A DNA stretch of 10,292 bases, taken from Opitutia bacterium. Its GTDB lineage: Bacteria; Verrucomicrobiota; Verrucomicrobiia; Opitutales; UBA953. The notes beneath the pieces were generated by a model, which saw only the letters and a list, made by a program, of their open reading frames with translations, made no database searches and had not been told where the DNA came from. The DNA lies in the NCBI GenBank assembly GCA_947463395.1, contig CANHRV010000028.1:1-10292 (forward strand), given 5' to 3'. This document shows, piece by piece, positions 1 through 6,796 of this stretch; the first letter of the stretch is position 1; every line of letters starts with the position of its first letter. The translations under genes and the position numbers were made by a program.

Positions 1-34
1 AAGCAACGAAACCACCCGAGAATTTATTACAAAA
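1..34 (+). other. Spacer upstream of rplE
   Basis: This is a short A-rich stretch before the L5 start codon. By the usual gene order the preceding gene would be rplX (L24), but no recognisable L24 residues are present, so its end probably lies just left of the window. The last bases before the ATG are A/T-rich with no Shine-Dalgarno-like purine block. In E. coli the S8 repressor binds the messenger near this junction; I could not find a convincing equivalent helix here. Confidence 0.5.
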
Positions 35-622
35 ATGTCTAAGCCTTATCTCAAACAAGTTTATCTCGAGAAGGTCGTTCCCGAGCTGATTAAGAGCCGT
101 GGTTACAAGAATGTACATCAGGTTCCTAATCTTTCGAAGATTGTTCTTAACTCAGCTTTCAAAGCTGAAGCCGACAAAGGTCACATGGCTGAAGTGGTGA
201 AAGAAATGACCAAACTTTCTGGTCAAAAGCCTGTTGTCACTCGTGCAGCTAAGAGCGTGGCGAACTTCAAGGTTCGTCAAGGTATGCCCTTGGGCTGTAT
301 GGTGACTCTCCGCGGCCCTCGTATGTGGGAATTCTTGCTCCGTTTAACCGCGGTTGCTTTGCCCATGATTCGTGACTTCCGTGGTACTTCCAACCGCCTC
401 GACGGGCGTGGTAACTACTCGTTAGGCATCGCCGACCACACCATTTTTCCTGAGACCCAAGCCGACGGTTCTCAGCGTGCCAACATTGGCCTCGACGTCG
501 TGATTGTCACGACCGCTAAGACGGATGACGAAGGTCGGGAACTTTTACGCATGCTCGGCATGCCTTTCCGTCGTTCTTCAACGGCTACGACGGAAGCCAA
601 CGCAACCGCCGCCAAAGCCTAA
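35..622 (+). CDS. rplE: 50S ribosomal protein L5 (uL5)
   Basis: L5 binds 5S rRNA and helps anchor it in the central protuberance of the large subunit, where it also contacts S13 across the subunit bridge. The 195-residue product matches L5 throughout: an N-terminal YLEKVVPEL segment, the GQKPVVTRAAKSVANFKVR stretch (about residues 63-81), the RDFRG motif (113-117), the GRGNYSLGI motif near residues 125-133, and the closing LLRMLGMPFRR. The family is usually about 180 residues; here about 14 Ala/Thr-rich residues follow the conserved end and look disordered. The ATG at 35 is chosen because it starts exactly where the family starts. No Shine-Dalgarno precedes it. It heads the visible part of the spc-type block, 22 nt before rpsN. 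Confidence 0.98.
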   Translation: MSKPYLKQVYLEKVVPELIKSRGYKNVHQVPNLSKIVLNSAFKAEADKGHMAEVVKEMTKLSGQKPVVTRAAKSVANFKVRQGMPLGCMVTLRGPRMWEFLLRLTAVALPMIRDFRGTSNRLDGRGNYSLGIADHTIFPETQADGSQRANIGLDVVIVTTAKTDDEGRELLRMLGMPFRRSSTATTEANATAAKA

Positions 623-644
623 CCCATCTTAAACTAATACTCGT

Positions 645-950
645 ATGGCAAAGCAGTCCGTCATTGAACGATCCAAAAAGCGCGAACATCTTGTCGCTAA
701 GTACGCCGCAAAGCGTGCAGAACTAAAAAAGATTCTCGCGAACCCTCAGACCACAGAAGAAGAATTTTATGCAGCTCAGCGCAAGTTGACCAAGTTGCCT
801 CGCAACTCTTCTCGCGTCCGCCTGAAGAATCGTTGTTCTATCTCTGGCCGTCCACGTGCGTACATTCGCAAGTTCGGTCTTTCTCGTATCACCTTCCGTG
901 AACTTGCCCTCGGTGGTCAAATTCCCGGTGTCACCAAAGCTTCTTGGTAA
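645..950 (+). CDS. rpsN: 30S ribosomal protein S14 (uS14), long zinc-independent form
   Basis: S14 sits in the head of the small subunit and is needed for late 30S assembly. The product is 101 residues, the length of the long, zinc-free type known from E. coli, not the short form of about 61 residues that binds zinc through two CxxC pairs. The only cysteine is in the NRCSISGRPR region (about residues 82-91 in family terms, 62-71 here), so no zinc site can form. The C-terminal block RKFGLSRITFRELA...IPGVTKASW is near-perfect S14. It is translated from an ATG preceded by an AT-rich, G-poor spacer without Shine-Dalgarno, 22 nt after rplE and 18 nt before rpsH. Confidence 0.98.
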   Translation: MAKQSVIERSKKREHLVAKYAAKRAELKKILANPQTTEEEFYAAQRKLTKLPRNSSRVRLKNRCSISGRPRAYIRKFGLSRITFRELALGGQIPGVTKASW

Positions 951-968
951 TCTCCTCTAACGATCACT

Positions 969-1367
969 ATGTCTTCTTCTAACGATACGATCGGAGATTT
1001 TCTCACCTCCATTCGCAATGCCTCCAAGGCACAAAAGCCTTCGCTGAATGTCCAATGGTCTCGCTTGCGCGAGGGTGTTGCACGCATTTTGACTGAATCT
1101 GGCTACCTCGCTGGTTTCCGTAAAGTTGAGCGCGACGATAAGCCCGTCTTGGAGTTAACCCTGAAATATGTTTCGGGCGTTCCAGCCATCACGAGCATCG
1201 AGCGTGTTTCGACTCCTGGTCGACGCGTTTATGCTGGTTACAGCGCCGTCCCTAAAGTCATTGGCGGTATGGGTGTTTCCATCCTTACCACCTCTCGCGG
1301 TGTCATGACTGACTCCGAAGCTCGCCGTCAAAAAGTCGGCGGTGAACTCCTCGCCAAAGTTTGGTAA
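969..1367 (+). CDS. rpsH: 30S ribosomal protein S8 (uS8)
   Basis: S8 is a primary 16S rRNA-binding protein of the central domain (helix 21) and in E. coli also represses translation of the spc operon by binding its messenger. The 132-residue product has the expected length and architecture: N-terminal DTIGDFLTSIRNA (residues 6-18), a middle alpha/beta region, and the RNA-binding C-terminal part with SVLTTS-type motif (ILTTSRGVMTDSEARR, about 104-119) and a final KVW. All catalytic-free binding signatures (the TS-G-MT-EAR pattern) are intact. It sits between rpsN and rplF with short spacers of 18 and 24 nt and no Shine-Dalgarno. Whether it regulates this operon cannot be judged from the sequence. 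Confidence 0.98.
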   Translation: MSSSNDTIGDFLTSIRNASKAQKPSLNVQWSRLREGVARILTESGYLAGFRKVERDDKPVLELTLKYVSGVPAITSIERVSTPGRRVYAGYSAVPKVIGGMGVSILTTSRGVMTDSEARRQKVGGELLAKVW

Positions 1368-1391
1368 TTAACCCCGAAATCTTAAAAAGTC

Positions 1392-1928
1392 ATGTCTCGC
1401 ATTGGTAAACAACCTGTCACTTTCCCCGCGAACGTAAAAGTTTCCGTGAACGGAAAGACTGTTTCTGTCGAAGGTCCAAAAGGAAAACTCTCGCACAACT
1501 TCCCAGCTCAAATCGGAGTTACCGTGGATAAGTCCGCCGTACAAGTTGCCGATCTCACGGAAAAGAAAGAAGCGGGTGCTCTCTTTGGTACAACTCGTGC
1601 CATCATCCGTAATATGGTGGAAGGTGTAGAAAAGGGATATTCCAAAACCCTTCTCATCGAAGGCGTTGGTTTCAAGGCTGCCCTCAAAGGTAACGTGCTG
1701 GATCTCGCCCTTGGCTATTCTCACCCCATTCGTTACACCATCCCTGCCGGCGTAAAAGTCGAAGTCACCGATGGAACGAAATTAGTTATCAGTGGTCCTG
1801 ATCGACACATGGTTGGTCAAGTGGCTGCCTCAATCAAACTCTATAAACCCGTTGAGCCCTACAAAGGCAAAGGTGTTCGCGTTGAAGGCGAATACGTTCG
1901 TCGTAAGGAAGGTAAGAAGACGGCCTAA
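1392..1928 (+). CDS. rplF: 50S ribosomal protein L6 (uL6)
   Basis: L6 binds 23S rRNA near the GTPase-associated region at the base of the L7/L12 stalk. The 178-residue product is of canonical length and has the two repeated alpha/beta domains of the family: the first begins with MSRIGKQPV and includes VEGPKGKL (about residues 26-33), the second includes LLIEGVGFKA (88-97) and LGYSHPI (107-113). The highly conserved C-terminal signature KLYKPVEPYKGKGVRVEGE (about 149-167) is complete, followed by a basic tail. The ATG at 1392 matches the family start. The spacer before it ends in an A-rich stretch without a Shine-Dalgarno. It is 24 nt after rpsH and 20 nt before rplR. Confidence 0.98.
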   Translation: MSRIGKQPVTFPANVKVSVNGKTVSVEGPKGKLSHNFPAQIGVTVDKSAVQVADLTEKKEAGALFGTTRAIIRNMVEGVEKGYSKTLLIEGVGFKAALKGNVLDLALGYSHPIRYTIPAGVKVEVTDGTKLVISGPDRHMVGQVAASIKLYKPVEPYKGKGVRVEGEYVRRKEGKKTA

Positions 1929-1948
1929 CCCGAAAAACGTAAACGATT

Positions 1949-2311
1949 ATGAAAATTGCCAAAAAGAATCTCCTCGCGCAAAAGCGTCGCTGGCGTATCC
2001 GCAAAACCGTTCGTGGCACCGCCGCCCGTCCGCGTCTCGCACTCAAGCTCACGCATTTGCATCTCTACGCTCAAGCCATCGACGACGATCGTGGTGCTAC
2101 GTTAGTGGCCGCGGCGACGACTTCGAAAGAGTTGCGTGGTAAAAAAATTCGTCCTTCCACGGCTGGTGCTGCTGCCTTTGGTGCGGCCTTTGGTGAAAAA
2201 GCCAAAGCTGCTGGTATCACTACCGTTGTTTTCGACCGTGCTGGCCGTCGCTACCATGGTGCAGTAAAATCCTTTGCTGACGCTGTACGAAAAGCGGGGC
2301 TCCTCTTCTAA
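1949..2311 (+). CDS. rplR: 50S ribosomal protein L18 (uL18)
   Basis: L18 binds 5S rRNA together with L5 and fixes it in the central protuberance. The 120-residue product is close to the family length. It starts with a very basic segment (residues 1-30, rich in Lys/Arg) that contacts rRNA, then the RPRLAL...HLHLYAQAIDD strand region (about 27-46), and ends with the diagnostic FDRAGRRYHGAVKSFADAVRKAGL block (about 95-118). The start has no Shine-Dalgarno; the spacer is A-rich. Only 7 nt separate its stop from the rpsE start, so translational coupling between the two is likely (inference). Confidence 0.97.
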   Translation: MKIAKKNLLAQKRRWRIRKTVRGTAARPRLALKLTHLHLYAQAIDDDRGATLVAAATTSKELRGKKIRPSTAGAAAFGAAFGEKAKAAGITTVVFDRAGRRYHGAVKSFADAVRKAGLLF

Positions 2312-2318
2312 GACTTAC

Positions 2319-2933
2319 ATGAGCGAAGAAAAAAATAATGCCGCGGCTTCGTCCGCATCTGCAAACGGTGGTTCTGGCCAAGGCGGAGAGCGCCGTGGTA
2401 ATCGCCGTGGCCAAGGTGGCTCCAGTAATAACGGTGGTGCTCGTGCACCTCGTCGTGAAAGCCGCAATGAAGCCCCTGCTTCTGAGTACAACGACAAAGT
2501 CGTACACATCAATCGCTGCTCTAAGGTGGTGAAAGGTGGACGTCGTTTTAACTTTGCGGCTCTGGTCGTTGCCGGTGACGGCAAGGGTCGAGTCGGTGTT
2601 GGATATGGTAAGGCCAAAGAAGTTCCTGATGCGATTCGTAAGGGAACCGATCGTGCCCACCGTGCCTTAACTTTCGTTAACCTCCGCAATAACACGATTC
2701 CTCACGAAGTCATCGGTCGTGCCGATGGTGGTGTGGTTATGCTTCGCCCCGCTTCTCCTGGTACAGGATTGATTGCTGGCGGTGGTGTACGTGCGGTGCT
2801 CGAAGTCGTGGGCCTTAAAGACGTTCTTTCTAAGTCTATGGGTTCGAACAATCCTCAAGCGATTGTCAAAGCGACTTTAGATGGTCTCGCTCAACTTCGT
2901 ACCCTTGAACAAATCAAGTCTCTACGCACTTAA
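2319..2933 (+). CDS. rpsE: 30S ribosomal protein S5 (uS5) with long low-complexity N-terminal extension
   Basis: S5 lines the mRNA entrance of the small subunit and affects decoding accuracy. The product is 204 residues, against about 166 in E. coli. The core starts near residue 57 (EYNDKVVHINRCSKVVKGG) and continues through the S5 double-stranded RNA-binding motif with GDGKGRVGVGYGKAKEVPDAI (about 87-106) and the C-terminal SPGTGLIAGGGVRAVLEVVG block. Residues 1-56 are Gly/Asn/Arg/Ser-rich with a short acidic start (MSEE) and are predicted by composition to be disordered. The ATG at 2319 is preferred over one at 2274, which lies inside rplR. No in-frame ATG, GTG or TTG in a position to start the core alone is visible, so the extension must be translated. 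The usual downstream neighbour rpmD is absent. Confidence 0.97.
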   Translation: MSEEKNNAAASSASANGGSGQGGERRGNRRGQGGSSNNGGARAPRRESRNEAPASEYNDKVVHINRCSKVVKGGRRFNFAALVVAGDGKGRVGVGYGKAKEVPDAIRKGTDRAHRALTFVNLRNNTIPHEVIGRADGGVVMLRPASPGTGLIAGGGVRAVLEVVGLKDVLSKSMGSNNPQAIVKATLDGLAQLRTLEQIKSLRT

Positions 2934-2944
2934 GTGTTCTCTTT

Positions 2945-3400
2945 ATGAAACTTCACAATCTTCCTGAAATTAAGGGTTCTACCCATCGTCATAAAGTCCT
3001 TGGTCGTGGTCGTGGCTCTGGTCACGGTAAAACCTCTGGACGTGGTCACAAGGGTATGAAAGCCCGCTCGGGTGGTGGACATCGCCCAGGCTTCGAAGGT
3101 GGTCAGATGCCTCTCTACCGTCGTTTACCTCATCGTGGATTCCAAAATGTAAATCGCGTTTCCTATGCGGTCGTGAATCTTCATGACCTTGAGGAACTCG
3201 AGGGTAAATCCTTTGGTCTCGCTGAACTCAAAGCCCAGGGCATCCTGCGTGCTAACGCCTCATTGCTCAAAGTTTTGGGCAATGGCGAAATTAAGCGTGC
3301 CATCACCGTTTCTGCTCACCGTTTCTCCGACTCTGCAAAGAAAAAAATCGAAGCCGCTGGCGGCAAGGTTGTAGAGCTCGGCGCTAAGGTCGCTGAATAA
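2945..3400 (+). CDS. rplO: 50S ribosomal protein L15 (uL15)
   Basis: L15 is a late-assembly protein of the large subunit that threads a long basic N-terminal arm into 23S rRNA. The 151-residue product has the expected form: MKLHNLPEIKGSTH at the start, then the Gly/Arg/His-rich arm with GRGRGSGHGKTSGRGHKG (about residues 20-37) and RPGFEGGQMPLYRRLPHRGF (47-66), followed by the globular C-terminal domain ending in an AAGGKVVEL motif. It follows rpsE directly after 11 nt, where most bacteria have rpmD, and is 19 nt before secY. The spacer is U-rich with no Shine-Dalgarno. Confidence 0.98.
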   Translation: MKLHNLPEIKGSTHRHKVLGRGRGSGHGKTSGRGHKGMKARSGGGHRPGFEGGQMPLYRRLPHRGFQNVNRVSYAVVNLHDLEELEGKSFGLAELKAQGILRANASLLKVLGNGEIKRAITVSAHRFSDSAKKKIEAAGGKVVELGAKVAE

Positions 3401-3419
3401 TCCCTCAATACCCTCCGCG

Positions 3420-4955
3420 ATGTTCTCGGCCTTCGCCAACTGCTGGAGGATTCCCGAACTCAGAGCCCGCCTGATTGCCACGGTGGCTCTAGTGTTCGTT
3501 GCTCGTATCGGGGCGAATATTCCTCTCCCTGGTATCGATCCCAAAGACATCATGGATTACTATCACACCATGGCTGACAAGGCCTCGGGTGGGATGGTGG
3601 CCATGTACAATATGTTTACCGGTGGTGCCTTGTTAAAAGGAGCCATCTTCTCTTTGGGTATTATGCCCTACATCAGCGCTTCGATTATCATGCAGTTGAT
3701 GTCGGCCGTGGTTCCTTCGATTGCACGTCTGCAACAAGAAGGTGAAGTTGGACGTCAAAAAGTGGCGCAGTATTCTCGTTACCTGACAATCGCGATTGCG
3801 ATTGTTCAGTCCGCACTTCTGATGGGTGCTTTCTTGAACCCAGGTAAAGTGGGTCAGGCATTAGGCCTTGGTAATTTTACTGGCACGATTGTTGTCCCAG
3901 AAATGATGAATCACAAAACGCTCTTTATTTTCATGGGCGTCTTTCTGCTGACCACAGGTTCGGTCGTGATGCTTTGGCTTGGTGAGCAAATCACTCAGCG
4001 TGGCATCGGTAATGGAACTTCGATTCTCATCACTGTTGGTATTCTAGCCGACATTCCTGGTGCGATAACTTCCTTTGTTGATTTAGCTTTTGGTGGAAAA
4101 ATTGGTGCCGCTACGAGTGGAAGCCATGGCTGGGAAAAAGCAGCGGGAATGGTCATTCTCTTCGTCTTGGTTACAGCCGCGATGGTTGCGATTAATCAAG
4201 CGGTTCGCCGTATTCCTATTCAGTATGCACAACGCATGGTGGGTCGAAAAATGTATGGTGCCCAAACCAACTATTTGCCGTTAAAAGTTAATTATGCAGG
4301 CGTGATGCCGGTAATTTTTGCGGGGGCGATTTTGAGTTTCCCTCCGATGATCTTGAATCCCTTAAGTACGTTATCCCCTCAGTTGGAATTTCTGCGCTCT
4401 TGGGCTGATGTGTTCTATGGTCATGGCTGGTTCCACTATACCAGTTACGCGATACTTATTTTCGGTTTCAGTTATTTCTGGATTTCTATCATGTTCCGTC
4501 CGGTGCAAATCGCAGACGATTTGAAGAAAAATAACGGCTACATTTTAGGGGTTCGTCCAGGTGAGCATACGGCACAGTTTCTTGATTTCGTCATGACTCG
4601 TCTGACGATTGCAGGATCTCTCTTCTTGCTCATCATTGCGTTGATGCCCGATCTTTTCACGTTACAACTGAATTTCCCTCAGCGTCTTGCGACCTTCCTC
4701 GGTGGCACGGGGGGATTGATTACGGTTGGAGTCATGCTCGATACGATGCGTCAAATCGAGACCTTCCTTTTACAGCGTAATTACGAAGGCTTTTTGAAAA
4801 AAGGACGCATCGGTAGTTTACCTGTTCCGCAATCGGGAGCTCGAAATAGCAGTGAAAATTCCGCATTAGGTTCAATGGAAAAAACTTGTCTCGTGCTCTT
4901 CTTGCTCGGTGCTGCGGCTTGGATTGCTAACCATTGGAGTGACTTCGTGAAGTAA
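3420..4955 (+). CDS. secY: Protein translocase subunit SecY with extra C-terminal hydrophobic segment
   Basis: SecY forms the protein-conducting channel of the inner membrane, together with SecE and SecG, and works with SecA or the ribosome. Family signatures are intact: ARIGANIPLPGID (residues 28-40), the plug region FTGGALLKGAIFSLGIMPYISASI (about 66-89), LGEQITQRGIGNGTSI (187-202), RRIPIQYAQRMVGRKMYG (263-280) and NGYILGVRPGEHTA (372-385). By eye ten membrane segments can be placed between about residues 16 and 442, as in E. coli. The protein should end soon after LLQRNYEGFLKKGR (450-463), but it continues for about 48 residues: a polar Ser/Asn/Gly linker, then a hydrophobic stretch at about 490-505 and a short WSDFVK tail. 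Total length is 511 residues against 443 in E. coli. The start at 3420 fits; it is 19 nt after rplO, without Shine-Dalgarno. Confidence 0.97.
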   Translation: MFSAFANCWRIPELRARLIATVALVFVARIGANIPLPGIDPKDIMDYYHTMADKASGGMVAMYNMFTGGALLKGAIFSLGIMPYISASIIMQLMSAVVPSIARLQQEGEVGRQKVAQYSRYLTIAIAIVQSALLMGAFLNPGKVGQALGLGNFTGTIVVPEMMNHKTLFIFMGVFLLTTGSVVMLWLGEQITQRGIGNGTSILITVGILADIPGAITSFVDLAFGGKIGAATSGSHGWEKAAGMVILFVLVTAAMVAINQAVRRIPIQYAQRMVGRKMYGAQTNYLPLKVNYAGVMPVIFAGAILSFPPMILNPLSTLSPQLEFLRSWADVFYGHGWFHYTSYAILIFGFSYFWISIMFRPVQIADDLKKNNGYILGVRPGEHTAQFLDFVMTRLTIAGSLFLLIIALMPDLFTLQLNFPQRLATFLGGTGGLITVGVMLDTMRQIETFLLQRNYEGFLKKGRIGSLPVPQSGARNSSENSALGSMEKTCLVLFLLGAAAWIANHWSDFVK

Positions 4956-4967
4956 GTTTTTGCTGGA

Positions 4968-5729
4968 ATGATTAACCTTAAGTCGGAAGAAGAAGTGAGT
5001 CGCATGCGAGCTGCTTGTGTTGCGGCCGCACGTGTTTTGCGCGATCTTTCCGTCTTGGTGGTACCAGGCGTTTCCACGGCGGCACTCGATTCTGCCGCAC
5101 GGGGTTTAATGTTACGTCACGGTTGTGAAAGTGCCTGCCATGGTTACGTTGTTGGAGGTCTTACTTATCCCGGATACATTTGCGTTTCGGTAAATGATGA
5201 AGTCGTGCATGGTATCGGCGCTCCTCAACGAACGATTCATGAAGGTGATTTGGTTTCTTTGGACGTCGTGGTTCGCCGAGATGGTTACATCGGGGACAAT
5301 GCTTGCACGATCGCTGTCGGTAAAGTGGACCCCGAGGCAAAGGCCCTTTGCGTGGCAACAGAGAAGGCCCTCCATGCTGGTATTGCTGCCGTTCGCCCAG
5401 GAAATAGGGTAGGGGACATTTCTGCCGCCGTTCAGGGCGTTTTAGCCCCCCTTGGCTATGGTATCGTTCGCGACTTCGTCGGCCATGGCGTCGGTAAGAA
5501 AATGCATGAAGAACCCCAAATTCCTAATTTTGGAAAAGCAGGAACAGGACCTAAGTTGTTGCCTGGAATGTGTTTAGCAATCGAGCCGATGGTTAATTTA
5601 GGCACACATAAAATCATCATGGGTGCCGATGGCTGGACTGCTCGGACCGCTGATGGCAAAGTTTCATCACATTTTGAACATACGGTCTTGGTCACTGAAA
5701 CAGGGGCCGAAATCCTTACCCTACCATAA
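4968..5729 (+). CDS. map: Methionine aminopeptidase, type I
   Basis: This cytoplasmic metalloenzyme removes the initiator methionine from nascent proteins after deformylation. The 253-residue product has the short, type I pita-bread fold. All five metal ligands can be placed: D99 and D110 (in LDVVVRRDGYIGD), H173 (in VGHGVG), E206 (in AIEPM) and E237 (in HFEHTVLVT); the substrate-contacting histidines H81 (VHGIG) and H180 (KMHEEP) are also present. There is no N-terminal zinc-finger or SH3-binding extension of the kind seen in some type I variants. It starts 12 nt after secY, with only a GGA immediately before the ATG, too close to act as a normal Shine-Dalgarno. The often intervening adk gene is missing, as are infA and rpmJ downstream. 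Confidence 0.97.
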   Translation: MINLKSEEEVSRMRAACVAAARVLRDLSVLVVPGVSTAALDSAARGLMLRHGCESACHGYVVGGLTYPGYICVSVNDEVVHGIGAPQRTIHEGDLVSLDVVVRRDGYIGDNACTIAVGKVDPEAKALCVATEKALHAGIAAVRPGNRVGDISAAVQGVLAPLGYGIVRDFVGHGVGKKMHEEPQIPNFGKAGTGPKLLPGMCLAIEPMVNLGTHKIIMGADGWTARTADGKVSSHFEHTVLVTETGAEILTLP

Positions 5730-5811
5730 ATCTCTTTTTTTGCTTCCAAATCCCCGTAGAACCATCAAGTTCCGACCTCTTTCCCAACTTCCAAACAGCA
5801 CGGATACCATC
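5730..5811 (+). other. Spacer between map and rpsM (spc/alpha junction)
   Basis: This 82-nt spacer stands where infA and rpmJ are found in many bacteria. It begins with a pyrimidine run containing seven T, just after the map stop codon, and continues C/A-rich and G-poor to the rpsM start. No short ORF resembling the 37-38-residue L36 or IF-1 is present. I could not place a -35/-10 pair with confidence, and the hairpin potential just before the T-run is weak. It could still carry an alpha-block promoter or a regulatory leader that is not recognisable by eye. Confidence 0.5.
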
Positions 5812-6192
5812 ATGCCACGACTCCTCGGTGTAGACATTCCTAACAATAAAAAAGTAGAGTACTCACTCCGCTATATCTACGGCATCGGCCCTCGTCGTGC
5901 CACGGAGATTTGTGAAGCTCTTGGCTTCGATCCATCGATGCGCGCTTCCAATCTTTCCGAAGAACAACTCAACAAGATTGTCGAGTATATCGTACGCATG
6001 GGTTATAAGTGTGAAGGTGACCTTCGTCGCGACATCGCTCAAAATTTAAAACGCTTACAAGCGGTGAAGTGCTACCGCGGTTTACGCCACTTCCGTGGTC
6101 TTCCTGTGCGCGGTCAACGCACTCGTACTAATGCTCGTACTCGTAAGGGTAAGCGCAAGACCGTTGGCGTTGCCTCAGCTCCAGCCAAGTAA
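5812..6192 (+). CDS. rpsM: 30S ribosomal protein S13 (uS13)
   Basis: S13 lies in the head of the small subunit, contacts the P-site tRNA with its C-terminal tail and forms bridges with L5. The 126-residue product carries the family features: start PRLLGVDIPNNKKVEYSL, the helix-two-turn-helix with YGIGPRRATEI (residues 24-34), and the basic tail with RHFRGLPVRGQRTRTNARTRKG. About eight residues (VASAPAK and neighbours) extend beyond the E. coli end. The reading frame is open upstream for another 63 codons from 5623, but that lies inside map and does not resemble S13, so ATG 5812 is the start. It is the first gene of the alpha-type block. No clear Shine-Dalgarno; a CGGA lies 8-11 nt upstream at best. 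Confidence 0.97.
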   Translation: MPRLLGVDIPNNKKVEYSLRYIYGIGPRRATEICEALGFDPSMRASNLSEEQLNKIVEYIVRMGYKCEGDLRRDIAQNLKRLQAVKCYRGLRHFRGLPVRGQRTRTNARTRKGKRKTVGVASAPAK

Positions 6193-6223
6193 TCAATTTT
6201 TCACTACAACCTAATACTTTACG

Positions 6224-6772
6224 ATGAGCGAAGAAGCCCCTAAGAATCCTAAGGCACGCAAGCCCAAGGCCACAGCAGCTGAAACGACCCCTTCTGTTGC
6301 ACCTGAAGCGGTTGCTGCGGTAACCACTCCTGAAGCGAGTGCGGAACGCAAAGAAATCACCGCCAAAGAATTGCTCGGTGAAGAAATGGGTGAAGTCAAA
6401 GTTCGTCGTGCCAAAGGTTCTAAAAATATCACGGCGGGCGTTTGCCACATCTTAGCCACTTTCAACAACACCAAGGTTACCATCACCGACTTAAACGGTA
6501 ATGTAATTTCTTGGGGCTCTGCTGGTCGTCACCAATTCCGCGGTTCACGCAAATCAACGGCTTATGCCGCTCAAGTGGTTTGCCAAGAAGCCGCTAAATT
6601 AGCGATGGCTCACGGCTTGAAAGACGTTTCGGTTCGCGTGAAAGGCCCAGGAATGGGTCGTGATAGTGCGATCCGTGCTCTGCAGAACTTAGGACTTAAT
6701 GTAACCTCTATTGTCGATGCTACCCCCATTCCTCACAATGGTTGCCGTCCTTCGAAGCGTCGTCGCGTTTAA
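6224..6772 (+). CDS. rpsK: 30S ribosomal protein S11 (uS11) with N-terminal Ala/Pro/Thr-rich extension
   Basis: S11 sits on the platform of the small subunit by the mRNA exit site. The core from about residue 66 is clear S11: HILATFNNTKVTITDLNGN (75-93), FRGSRKSTAYAAQ (105-117), VKGPGMGRDSAIRAL (139-153) and the end DATPIPHNGCRPSKRRRV. The Asn-Gly of HNGC (N172) corresponds to the position known to form iso-aspartate in E. coli S11. Ahead of the core lie about 60 residues that start MSEE and are rich in Ala, Pro, Thr, Glu and Lys. An internal ATG at 6386 would give 128 residues, close to the 129 of E. coli. I prefer 6224: its 31-nt spacer resembles the other spacers, and the extension would otherwise leave a 193-nt gap that is open in frame. 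Confidence 0.95.
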   Translation: MSEEAPKNPKARKPKATAAETTPSVAPEAVAAVTTPEASAERKEITAKELLGEEMGEVKVRRAKGSKNITAGVCHILATFNNTKVTITDLNGNVISWGSAGRHQFRGSRKSTAYAAQVVCQEAAKLAMAHGLKDVSVRVKGPGMGRDSAIRALQNLGLNVTSIVDATPIPHNGCRPSKRRRV

Positions 6773-6796
6773 ATTTTAATTTTCGTCTCACCGTCC

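Noticed and set aside
18..70. Possible S8-binding structure around the rplE start, as in the E. coli spc operon
   Set aside because: The only pairing seen is five bases (CGAGA with TCTCG) across a loop of about 40 nt, without the conserved features of the S8 site.
1792..2142. Plus-strand open frame overlapping rplF and rplR in another frame
   Set aside because: It is a shadow of two certain ribosomal protein genes; its translation resembles no known protein.
2220..2660. Long open frames on the minus strand opposite rplR/rpsE and other ribosomal genes
   Set aside because: They mirror strongly biased codon use of the plus-strand genes, have low-complexity translations, no family resemblance and no plausible start context.
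5700..5745. Possible intrinsic terminator at the end of map, with a run of seven T
   Set aside because: The T-run is real, but the only pairing before it is about four base pairs (AGGG with CCCT), too weak to support a terminator call.
5623..5811. Longer S13 starting at 5623
   Set aside because: The added 63 residues lie within map in another frame and do not resemble S13; the family start is at 5812.
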